This document shows, in pieces, positions 1 through 8,400 of a DNA stretch of 64,000 nucleotides. Every line of letters begins with the position of its first letter. The first letter of the stretch is position 1. The stretch is from positions 1,081,501 through 1,145,500 of the forward strand of contig NZ_CP087715.1 in assembly GCF_020991125.1 (NCBI RefSeq). Direction: 5' to 3'. The notes beneath the pieces are model-generated. The model was not told where the DNA came from, ran no database searches, and saw nothing but the letters and a program-made list of their open reading frames with translations. Source of the stretch: Microbulbifer celer (GTDB lineage: Bacteria > Pseudomonadota > Gammaproteobacteria > Pseudomonadales > Cellvibrionaceae). Position numbers and translations under genes: made by a program.

Positions 1-221
1 CCAACGACTGGGTGAAGGTTGTGCCGAACGACCGCGAAGTAACCCTGAAAGAGCTGACCCCGACTGCCGTTACCGGCAAGCTGGATATCCCGGTGGGCCG
101 TCTGCGCAAGCTGAGCATGGGTGGTGAATACTTGAATGCCTTCACCGTGGGCGACCAGCTGCTGTGGGGCGCCGCAGAACCTCTGCGTCGTGTACTGCTG
201 ATCCTGCTGGGTAAGCTGTAA
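1..221 (+). CDS. asd: Aspartate-semialdehyde dehydrogenase, C-terminal end (partial)
   Basis: The window opens inside this gene; the frame reads from base 3 and ends at TAA 219-221, giving about 72 residues. The tail carries the family's C-terminal signature [17 protein letters not shown] followed by [16 protein letters not shown]. The enzyme reduces aspartyl-4-phosphate to the semialdehyde in lysine, threonine, methionine and diaminopimelate synthesis. The catalytic Cys and His lie upstream of the window. In related genomes asd is directly followed by the asd-like usg and fimV; here a 14-kb secretion island lies between them. Confidence 0.9.
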   Translation, partial: NDWVKVVPNDREVTLKELTPTAVTGKLDIPVGRLRKLSMGGEYLNAFTVGDQLLWGAAEPLRRVLLILLGKL

Positions 222-603
222 CGCCTGAAAGCCGGCTCCCCTGTAGGAGCGGTCCGTAGCCGGGGTCAGTATCTGGGACGGTTCCTGGATTCTGATCGCG
301 GCCGGGCAGATACTCGCTCCTGTAAAACCTGCACTCAAGCCATCCCTGGCGATTACTGCTCCTGCTTTTAAACCCTGCAAAGAGTATTGCAACCCGGCGC
401 TCGGATTTTGCTACCGGTTTTTTCTGCAGATTACTCTTTGATTCCCATTTATTCCCTTTTATTCCCTTTTCTTTTCGTTGATACTCTACCCGCCACTTTG
501 GTCACAAACTTATCGTGAGCAAAATGGAAAGGATATTGAAGTTCGGTCACGGCTGTGTTGACCGTCCGATAGAAATAGTAGTTTTAGAAGGTAGTTCATA
601 GGG
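222..603. other. Intergenic region between asd and the secretion operon
   Basis: No credible gene in these 382 bases. They hold a loose inverted pair AGGAGCG/CGCTCCT (244-251 and 315-321) and a triple 10-base direct repeat (attcccattt, attccctttt, attccctttt) at 441-470. The region just before the operon is AT-richer and must carry its promoter, but I see no convincing -35/-10 pair. A purine-rich GAAGGTAG at 587-594 is the likely ribosome binding site for the first gene. Confidence 0.5.
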
Positions 604-604
604 A
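524..604 (+). promoter_or_regulatory. Cluster of A(N)GGA motifs in the secretion-operon leader (possible CsrA/RsmA sites)
   Basis: ATGGA at 524-528, AAGGA at 529-533 and AGGGA at 600-604 lie within 81 bases, the last overlapping the ATG of the ABC exporter gene. CsrA/RsmA proteins repress translation by binding A(N)GGA at such places. No strong hairpin displays these motifs here and short motifs occur by chance, so this is only a suggestion. Interest is raised by the A(N)GGA hairpin repeats elsewhere in the window. Confidence 0.25.
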
Positions 605-2787
605 TGAGTACTACTAGTACCAAAGGGAGTTTGGACTCCGGTATTTCCGCGCTGGTAATACTGGCGCGCTTTCACCAGGTTGCCGCTGACCCCGATCAGC
701 TCCGTCACCAGTTCGCTTCCAGCGAACAGCAGTTTCGCGAATCCGAGATCATTCGTGCTGCGCGGCATCTGCTCCTGAAAGCCCGGGGTTTTTCCGCAGA
801 TTGGGACAAACTGTCCCGCCTTGCCCTGCCCGCCATTGCTGAACTCGATGATGGCTCCTTTGTTGTTCTTGCTCGGGTGGCGGAGGATAAAGTCCTTATT
901 CAGGGGCCGTCCGGCAAAGGCCCGGAAACCCTTTCCAAAGATGCGTTCCTCTCTCGCTGGAGCGGTCGTTTAGTACTGATCGCAAAGCGCTCCATCCTGC
1001 CGGGAATAACCGGCAAGTTTGATATCAGCTGGTTTATCCCTGCAATCCTCAAGTACAAGCATCTATTGCGGGACGTTATTCTCGCTTCCTTTTTTATCCA
1101 GCTGTTTGCACTGATTACACCGCTGTTTTTTCAGGTAATGATCGACAAGGTGCTGGTGCACAAGGGCCTGACCACCCTTGATGTGCTGGCGTTCGGTCTT
1201 ATCGTGATCTCTGTTTTCGATGTGTTGCTGAACGGACTGCGCAACTACCTGTTTACCCACACCACCAATAGGGTGGATGTCACCCTGGGAGCCAAGCTCT
1301 ACCACCACCTGACTCGTTTGCCCGTTGCCTATTTCCTCACCCGCCAGGTGGGCAATACGGTGGCGCGTGTGCGGGAGCTGGATACGATTCGAAATTTTAT
1401 TACTAGCTCGGCGCTCACCCTGCTTATCGATCTGTTCTTTACCATCGTGTTCTTTGCGGTGATGTACTTTTACAGTCCTACGCTGACCTGGATTGTTTTG
1501 GGCTCCATCCCCTTCTATGTAGCTCTCTCGGTCTACATTACACCCATCCTGCGCCGCAGGTTGGACGAAAAGTTCAAGCGCGGAGCGGAAAACCAGGCCT
1601 TCCTTACCGAGTCCATTGCGGGTATCGAAACCGTAAAGGCCATGGCGGTGGAGCCTCAGATGCAACGCCGCTGGGAGGAGAACCTGGCGGGCTATGTGGC
1701 CGCGTCCTTCAAGGCCAATAATCTGGGCAATATCGCGGGCCAGGTGGCGCAACTGATCAATAAAGTGGTCACAGTGCTGATCTTATGGGTGGGTGCAACC
1801 CTGGTGATGCGCAATGACCTGAGCATCGGCCAGCTGATCGCCTTCAATATGATCGCCGGCCGGGTCAGCGGCCCCATTCTCAAACTGGTGCAGCTCTGGC
1901 AGGACTTCCAGCAGGCGGGAATCTCCATAGAGCGCCTGGGGGATATCCTCAACACGCCGACCGAGCCAGGCCATAACCCCAATCGCACCACCTTGCCGAA
2001 GGTGCGGGGCAGGGTGACCTTTGACAATGTCTCCTTTCGCTATGGGCCGGATCAGCCCCATATCCTGCGCGAGCTTTCGCTGGAGGTGAAATCCGGGGAG
2101 GTGGTGGGCATTGTCGGCCGCTCCGGGTCGGGGAAGAGCACCCTGACCAAGCTGGTTCAGCGCCTCTATTTACCGGAATCTGGCCGCGTACTGGTGGATG
2201 GCATAGACCTGGCGCAGATGGAGCCGGCCTGGCTGCGCCGCCAGGTGGGTGTAGTGCTGCAGGAAAACCGGCTGTTCAACCAATCGGTCAAGGACAATAT
2301 CGCCCTGGTTGACCCCAGCCTGCCAATGGAGCGGGTGGTCCAGGCGGCCAGGCTCGCCGGCGCCCACGATTTTATCGTCGAGCTCTCGGAAGGCTACGAC
2401 ACATTGGTGGGCGAGCAGGGGGCCTCCCTCTCCGGCGGGCAGCGGCAGCGCATAGCGATTGCCCGGGCCCTGATCACCAACCCGCGCATTCTGATCTTCG
2501 ACGAGGCCACCAGTGCCTTGGACTATGAATCCGAACGGATTATCCAGGAGAACATGCGCCATATATGCCGGGACCGCACAGTATTTATTATCGCCCACCG
2601 CCTCTCTACCGTACGCCATGCGGATCGCATACTGGTGGTGGACAAGGGTCGCATTGTCGAGAGTGGCCCGCACGACGCATTGCTGGAGCAGGAGGGCTAC
2701 TACGCACGGTTGCACAGCTATCAAAATCATACGCCGGTTTTGAAGACGGTATCCATCGATAGCGGTGCGGGGAGGCAGCAGTCGTGA
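604..2787 (+). CDS. Type I secretion ABC transporter, HlyB/RtxB type
   Basis: This 727-residue inner-membrane exporter should power secretion of the RTX protein encoded downstream. Residues 1-135 form a C39-like domain that aligns with the start of HlyB (SGISALVILARFH against YGLYALEILAQYH) but lacks the catalytic Cys, as in RTX exporters that do not cleave a leader. Residues 150-430 are the six-helix membrane domain. The ATPase has Walker A GRSGSGKST near 505, Q-loop LQEN, signature LSGGQRQ near 609, Walker B ILIFDEATSALD near 629 and the H-loop His near 665. The stop overlaps the hlyD-like start (GTGA), so the two are translationally coupled. No TolC-type outer-membrane gene is in the window; the exporter probably uses one encoded elsewhere. 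Confidence 0.95.
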   Translation: MSTTSTKGSLDSGISALVILARFHQVAADPDQLRHQFASSEQQFRESEIIRAARHLLLKARGFSADWDKLSRLALPAIAELDDGSFVVLARVAEDKVLIQGPSGKGPETLSKDAFLSRWSGRLVLIAKRSILPGITGKFDISWFIPAILKYKHLLRDVILASFFIQLFALITPLFFQVMIDKVLVHKGLTTLDVLAFGLIVISVFDVLLNGLRNYLFTHTTNRVDVTLGAKLYHHLTRLPVAYFLTRQVGNTVARVRELDTIRNFITSSALTLLIDLFFTIVFFAVMYFYSPTLTWIVLGSIPFYVALSVYITPILRRRLDEKFKRGAENQAFLTESIAGIETVKAMAVEPQMQRRWEENLAGYVAASFKANNLGNIAGQVAQLINKVVTVLILWVGATLVMRNDLSIGQLIAFNMIAGRVSGPILKLVQLWQDFQQAGISIERLGDILNTPTEPGHNPNRTTLPKVRGRVTFDNVSFRYGPDQPHILRELSLEVKSGEVVGIVGRSGSGKSTLTKLVQRLYLPESGRVLVDGIDLAQMEPAWLRRQVGVVLQENRLFNQSVKDNIALVDPSLPMERVVQAARLAGAHDFIVELSEGYDTLVGEQGASLSGGQRQRIAIARALITNPRILIFDEATSALDYESERIIQENMRHICRDRTVFIIAHRLSTVRHADRILVVDKGRIVESGPHDALLEQEGYYARLHSYQNHTPVLKTVSIDSGAGRQQS

Positions 2788-4154
2788 AACTCCCGGCTTT
2801 GGCCTCGGAAAAGCAGGCAGTACTGACGGATGGGGATATCCACAGTTTCCGCCCTGCCGCAATTGAGATCGAGCAGACCCCACCCTCTCCCCTTGGGAGA
2901 GCAATCCTTTGGGCGATCGCTGCGCTATTTGTGATCGCCCTGTTGTGGGCGTGCTTCGGCCGTATCGATATCGTCGCTACCGCGCAGGGCAAGGTGATCC
3001 CCAGCGAGCGGGTAAAGACCATCCAGCCGCTGGAAACCGCCGCGGTAGCGGCGATCCATGTACATGAAGGGGGGCGGGTTACCGCGGGCGATCCGCTGAT
3101 CACCCTGGATACCTCCATCACCGAGGCCGATGTGCGCCGTCTGCAGCAGGAGTGGCGTGATACGGCGTTGCAACGACACCGCCTGCAGGCGTTGGCCGAT
3201 TGGTTTGCGAATGGTCGCTTACAGTTGCCGGTGCTAAAAAATGACAACCCGGAGTTTGCCTCCTATCTCGCAAAATACGAGGCACTGCTGCGGCAGGAAG
3301 CCGCGGAGATTACGGCCAATCTCAATGCCCTGGAGAGAGAGGCGGCCCGACTGCAGGCTGAGTACCGGATGACAGAGGCCGAGGTAACCAAGAGCCGGCG
3401 CCTGCTGGAGGTGTTGAATGAGCGGGTGAGCGCCTATGAAGTGATGCAGCGGAAAAATCTCGGCCCGCGCATGGATTATCTCGAGGTCAAGCAGAGCCAG
3501 ATAGAAGTCGAGCAGGATATCGGCATACAGCAAGCGCAGCTACAACAGCTGGAGGCTTCCCTGGCGGCCAACCGGGCACAACAGGATGCCCTGGTTCACC
3601 AGCAGTATAAAAGCACCCTGCAGCAGTTGCAGGAAGCACAGACTCGGGAATCCTCACTGAGGGAGGAAAAGACCAAGGCCGAGCAGCGCAGCAGGCAATA
3701 CCATATCAAGGCGCCTATAGATGGCACCGTTCAGCAACTGGCGGTCCATACCATCGGCGGTGTGGTTACACCGGCCCAGGAGCTGATGTTGATTGTGCCC
3801 GAGCAGGGTGAGATGGAGGTGGAGGCCTTTATCCTCAACAAGGATATCGGCTTCGTGCAGGAAGGTCAGACGGCGGAAGTCAAGATCGATACTTTCAACT
3901 TTACCAAGTATGGCGTCATTGATGCAGAGCTTATCAATCTTTCCGATGATGCCGTGCAGGATGAACAGCTCGGACTTATTTATAAGGCGCGTTTGAGGTT
4001 GAAGCAGGATGGTCTTTCGATAGCGGGTAAGCACGTACGGTTATCGCCGGGCATGTCGGTAATGGCTGAAGTGAAAACCGGGCAGAGGCGGATAATTGAA
4101 TTTTTTCTATCGCCGTTGCTCAGGTACAAGAAAGATAGCATGAAAGAAAGATAA
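2784..4154 (+). CDS. Type I secretion membrane fusion protein, HlyD family
   Basis: This 456-residue periplasmic adaptor links the ABC exporter to an outer-membrane channel. It has a short cytoplasmic N-terminus, one membrane helix at about 38-58, a lipoyl half-motif (ATAQGKVIPSERVKTIQPLE), a long coiled coil rich in Glu, Gln and Ala at about 105-310, the second lipoyl half (IKAPIDGTVQQLAVHTIGG) and a beta-barrel tail with the HlyD-typical RLSPGMSVMAEVKTG. The GTG start lies within the end of the ABC gene (GTGA overlap). Length and domain order are normal for the family. The next gene begins 14 bases downstream, suggesting one transcript with the companion and RTX genes. Confidence 0.95.
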   Translation: MKLPALASEKQAVLTDGDIHSFRPAAIEIEQTPPSPLGRAILWAIAALFVIALLWACFGRIDIVATAQGKVIPSERVKTIQPLETAAVAAIHVHEGGRVTAGDPLITLDTSITEADVRRLQQEWRDTALQRHRLQALADWFANGRLQLPVLKNDNPEFASYLAKYEALLRQEAAEITANLNALEREAARLQAEYRMTEAEVTKSRRLLEVLNERVSAYEVMQRKNLGPRMDYLEVKQSQIEVEQDIGIQQAQLQQLEASLAANRAQQDALVHQQYKSTLQQLQEAQTRESSLREEKTKAEQRSRQYHIKAPIDGTVQQLAVHTIGGVVTPAQELMLIVPEQGEMEVEAFILNKDIGFVQEGQTAEVKIDTFNFTKYGVIDAELINLSDDAVQDEQLGLIYKARLRLKQDGLSIAGKHVRLSPGMSVMAEVKTGQRRIIEFFLSPLLRYKKDSMKER

Positions 4155-4168
4155 AGGTAGGGGCGCAA

Positions 4169-4963
4169 GTGCAAATCTATAAAAGAAAGTTGCTTTATTT
4201 TCTTATATCTATTGTGGTTCTCTCTCTAATTGCTATTTATTTCCATATCTCTTGGAGATTGTCGCAGGTCGATGCAGGAATCTGCCCGGCAGAAGGCAGG
4301 GTTCTAAGTGATGATGAGTTGCGGAAGGCTATGCTGCGGAGCCTGGTACTTACAGATGTCAAGGCTGCCAACAAGCGACTAAGAGAAACTGATCGAGGGT
4401 GGCAGGTTGGCATTGGCCCGGATATAACTACAGAAGAGTTAAAAAGAATTGCAAAAGAATCACTTAATAATGAAAAATCTTTTGAGGGAAACTTTTCTAT
4501 TGAGATAGTAGCTCCAGAAAAAGATTCATTTGATGTTTCCTTAGTGCCAGAAAAGTTTACATTATTCACATATTTTGATTATAAGGATGAGTTGGCCGCG
4601 ATTTTTTTTTCAGAAAGTGCTGAGAAGATTAAGGAGAGTAATTGGTTGTTAAAGTCCTTTGATATTGGTTTTCTTGATCGATATTCTGGATTTGGCAATC
4701 ATTATTATGGTCTGTATAGAGTCTTTATAAGTAAGGATTGTTGTGATAACAGGACCTATTATAGAGAGAGTGAGGTATATAGGAAAGATTCTGTTGATGC
4801 ATATCTGTGGACATTAAAAAATATAGATAAACAGAAAATGCGTGGCAAGGACATTATTGCGGTGTCAAACTGTGGTGATGTTTTGACTAGGAAAGGTGAA
4901 AGAGGAATGGGCCCCAGGCTAAACATCACCAAGTGGATTCGTTGGGGATACTCCAATAATTAG
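4169..4963 (+). CDS. Membrane-anchored companion protein of the RTX protein (unknown family)
   Basis: I do not recognise this 264-residue protein. It starts with GTG after an AAGGTAGGG ribosome site. A basic N-terminus is followed by a hydrophobic helix at about 8-24 and then a polar domain, as for an inner-membrane-anchored periplasmic protein; no lipobox is seen. Cysteines occur soon after the helix (DAGIC), in a CC pair (KDCCDNR) and near the end (NCGDV), so disulfides are plausible. A diverged partial copy lies at 5166-5423 and keeps the CCDNR and CGDV motifs. The gene is conspicuously AT-rich beside its GC-rich neighbours, suggesting separate acquisition. Its place between exporter genes and RTX gene recalls FrpD, a lipoprotein encoded beside and binding FrpC in Neisseria; I see no clear sequence match. 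An immunity role is the other main option. Confidence 0.7.
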   Translation: MQIYKRKLLYFLISIVVLSLIAIYFHISWRLSQVDAGICPAEGRVLSDDELRKAMLRSLVLTDVKAANKRLRETDRGWQVGIGPDITTEELKRIAKESLNNEKSFEGNFSIEIVAPEKDSFDVSLVPEKFTLFTYFDYKDELAAIFFSESAEKIKESNWLLKSFDIGFLDRYSGFGNHYYGLYRVFISKDCCDNRTYYRESEVYRKDSVDAYLWTLKNIDKQKMRGKDIIAVSNCGDVLTRKGERGMGPRLNITKWIRWGYSNN

Positions 4964-5029
4964 TTATTAATGGTAGTTTGAAAGATTTTTGTATTTAAAT
5001 TGGTTAGATCGCTGCAAGGAGAGTAGACG

Positions 5030-5116
5030 ATGGCTATGACAACAATCGAGCAAGTGGTTTCCAGGTATCTGTTCAATCAGGATGCGTCGCCGGTAAAAGG
5101 AGTACAAGTTATGTGA
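5030..5116 (+). pseudogene. Truncated duplicate of the RTX protein start
   Basis: A good ribosome site (AAGGAGAG at 5016-5023) precedes ATG 5030. The 28-codon frame reads MAMTTIEQVVSRYLFNQDA and then leaves the homology before TGA 5114-5116. Apart from a few changes this equals the first 19 residues of the RTX protein at 5435 (MAMPTIDQVVSRYLFNQDA), and the DNA matches closely over the same stretch. It is the remains of a second RTX gene, lost except for its start. It also supports ATG 5435 as the true start of the intact gene. Confidence 0.85.
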
Positions 5117-5165
5117 CATTCAAATAATGTGTGTTGAAAAAGCATGATATCAAGATCAGGATTAA

Positions 5166-5423
5166 GGATACCTTGGTTTCGGGGAGAATTTTTATTCTGC
5201 AGAAAGCTTAATCATACAGAAAGGGTGTTGTGATAATAGGCTTTATAAACGAACCACTCAGGAATATATGGAAGATAAGCGGGAAGCTTACGAGGGTACT
5301 TTTGAAGCATTTAATCGGGGTATTGCAGTTCATAGTCGTGCTGTCTCTGTATCCACTTGTGGGGATGTTATGACAGAGAAGGTTGAAAATGCTTTGAGTT
5401 TGGATTTTGTTAAATGGATGTAA
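5166..5423 (+). pseudogene. C-terminal remnant of a second companion gene
   Basis: The frame ending at TAA 5421-5423 reads GYLGFGENFYSAESL, then GCCDNRLYKRTTQEYMED, then VSTCGDVMTEKVENAL and ends DFVKWM. This lines up with the last 90 or so residues of the intact companion (RYSGFGNHYYGLYRV, DCCDNRTYYRES, VSNCGDVLTRK, ITKW). Upstream the frame is closed by stops at 5145 and 5163 and no start is present, so the piece is broken. Divergence is substantial, so the duplication is old or the two copies came from different alleles. Its stop lies 11 bases before the RTX start, the same order of companion then RTX as in the 4169-5116 copy. Confidence 0.8.
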
Positions 5424-5434
5424 GGAGAGTATTT

Positions 5435-8400
5435 ATGGCTATGCCAACAATCGACCAAGTGGTTTCCAGGTACCTATTCAATCAGGATGCGCCGCCGGCG
5501 AACCTCAAGGAAGAGGCGCTGATTCGCCCTGAAGGCCAATTGGGCGATCCGATTGAGGTAGATATGGACGAATATATGACGACGGGGGGTGGTAGGTTCG
5601 CCGGCGTTGAGCGGTTTAATTTCGTCAGAAATTTCTTGGGTAATTTTGATGCAAAGTATTTGGGGGATGGAAATAGATTAGCTCCTGGAACGTACTCCAC
5701 TAAAGACCTGCTTTTAGCTTATGGGCTAGACCCAAATAGCACTTTGTCTGTAAGTCAATATTACAGTGGCGTTACTGATAGCGACTACGCGGAGCGAGCA
5801 TACGTATTCGGCTCGACTGAATTCAAAATTAATGACGGTGCGCAGTTTGTTGTCCATCCAAACGGCTTCAGGGAGATTGTCGATATCTGTGTGGAGCCTG
5901 TAAATGATAATTTTGATTATGAAGGTGGTGGTTTCCTTGCGGGAATTACGAATTACCTAACAGAAGATCAGATTGATCCTTCCGGAATCGGCAGGCAGGT
6001 TCCTATAGTATTCACCGGCTCGGTCTCTAGTAAGCAGAACCTTGCCAGTGATGATTATACGGGGCTGGATTTGCTGAATACTAAGACATGGGCAGAAGAG
6101 CAGGCTAGCAAAGCCTATATTGCTGCTAATCTTCCACATTTCGTGGGACTGTTTTCCGGAGTTCTATCGGATTTGGTTTCGAATGACATTATCACCTATG
6201 AGGATAGTGAAGGGCGATTCGTTGTTTACGACGGAAAGGGCCCAGACAATAACGGCATTGTAAATCCGTTGGACCTGAGAAACTTTACTGAGATTCTACC
6301 CTACAAGGGAGCAGTTGCCATTGGGGGCGGTGGTGACGACATAATCTACGGGACTTCCTTCGAAAATGACGAGCTTATCGGCGGCGCTGGCAACGATTCT
6401 CTAGATGGGGGGGATGGCGCCGATAAAATGGTTGGAGGCCTGGATGACGATATCTATGTCGTTGACCATGAAGATGATCAAGTAATCGAAAACCAAAATG
6501 AAGGTACGGACCGGGTCCAGACGAGTATCACCTACACGCTTTCCGAAAACGTGGAAGAGCTTGAGCTAACTGGTAGCGACAACATAGATGGTACCGGAAA
6601 TTCCCTAGACAATATCATTCACGGGAATAGTGGTGACAATACCTTGCAAGGAGAAGAGGGTACAGATGAAATCTATGGTCTCGAAGGCCAGGACATTATC
6701 TATGGAGGCTCCGGGGATGACAAGATTTTCGGAGGGGAGAATGATGATGAGCTTTATGGTGATGGTGGCACGGATCAACTTAATGGCGGCAATGGTTCAG
6801 ATACCCTGAAAGGGGGAGATGGTAACGATATTTTGGATGGAGAAGAGGGAGCAGATTACCTCTACGGAGGGAGCGGCAATGACATCTATGCCGCCGACAG
6901 TGAGGACGAGATCACTGATGATGATGGCAAGGGAAGTGTATATCTCGATGGTAGTTTGCTGGCTGGGGGCACCCGGGAAGAAGATGACCCGGAAAATGAG
7001 TACCGGGATAGCCGCGGCAATGTCTATGTTCTGAGTGGATCAACACTGACCATCAACGACGGCCTTACCATACACAATTACAGCAAAGATCAAAGCTCCC
7101 TGAATATCGTGCTGAGTGATGAAGAAGAGGAGGAAGACGAGTCTCCGGAAACCGATGACGCGGAAAACCGTACCTCTCCCATAGTAATTGATCTCGACGG
7201 CGACGGTATCGAGACGCTTGCAGTGGGCGCAAGCTATTTTGACCTGAATGGTGATGGCCTGAGTGAGCTATCCGGTTGGGTAGGGGCTGACGATGGTCTG
7301 CTGGTACATGACCGGGACGGCAACGGCCGCATCAGCAGCGGCGCGGAGCTGTTTGGAAACCACAGTATTCTGAGCAGTGGAGAGGCGGCCGAGCACGGCT
7401 TCCAGGCGCTGGCGGAGTACGACTCTAATGGGGATGGTGTAGTCGATGCACAGGATAGCGCATTCAGCACACTGCAGGTCTGGCGCGACCTCAACGGCAA
7501 CGGTATCAGCGATGCAGGAGAGCTACAAAGCCTTACCGATAGCGGGGTAGTGTCTATCAGCACCGGCTATAGTGATTCTGACCAGGTGGACGCCCACGGC
7601 CACGAGCACCGGCAGGTGGCCACTGTGATGCTGAGCGACGGCACCGCCTCCACTGCCGCCGACGTGTGGTTCAAGGTGGACGCCAGCCGCCGGGTTAACA
7701 GTGGCGATATTGAACTCACACCCGACGTGCTGTTTCTGCCGAGCGCCAAGGGATTCGGCAAGGTTCACGACCTGCGCCAGGCGATGACCCTCGATCCCGA
7801 TCTGAAGAATCTGCTCGCCGACTATGTGTCTGCCGCCGATGATTCGGCTCGCGATGCGCTGCTGGACGATCTGATTTACCGCTGGGCCGGCGCTGCGGAT
7901 GTGGACCCCTACAGCCGCGATCCTAGCAAGATCTACGGGCACGTGATGGATGCGCGGCAGTTGGTAACGCTGGAAAATCTTGTTGGCCGACCTTATATGG
8001 GGACCTGGTGCTGGGGTGAGCGGGACCCCAACCCCCATGGCCAGGCGGCGCCCCTGCTCATCGCCGAATACGAGGAATTCAAGCGATTCACCGCTGCACA
8101 GATCCTGGCACAGACTGAATATGCCGAGGAGCTGGACATCATTCAGTCGGCTTTCGGCTCGGACGCCCACGGCATCACTGTGGCGTGGGACCAACTCCAA
8201 GGGCGCTTGGAGACTTTGCTTGCCAGTGGTGAGGCTGAACGCATTTCTGGTGTGATAACTGTGCTGACGGATCTGGGGACCTATTCTCCCAGTTATCGTG
8301 ACAAGCGTGATGCGGCATTTCAGGCCATCGCGGCATCCAGTGTCGACTTGGCACCTTTCTTCGACTTCTCTTCGGTCATCGGTACATCAGAAGGTGATTC

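Noticed and set aside
5414-5434. ATG 5414 as start of the RTX protein
   Set aside because: It overlaps the end of the companion remnant. The ribosome site and the duplicate start at 5030 both favour ATG 5435.
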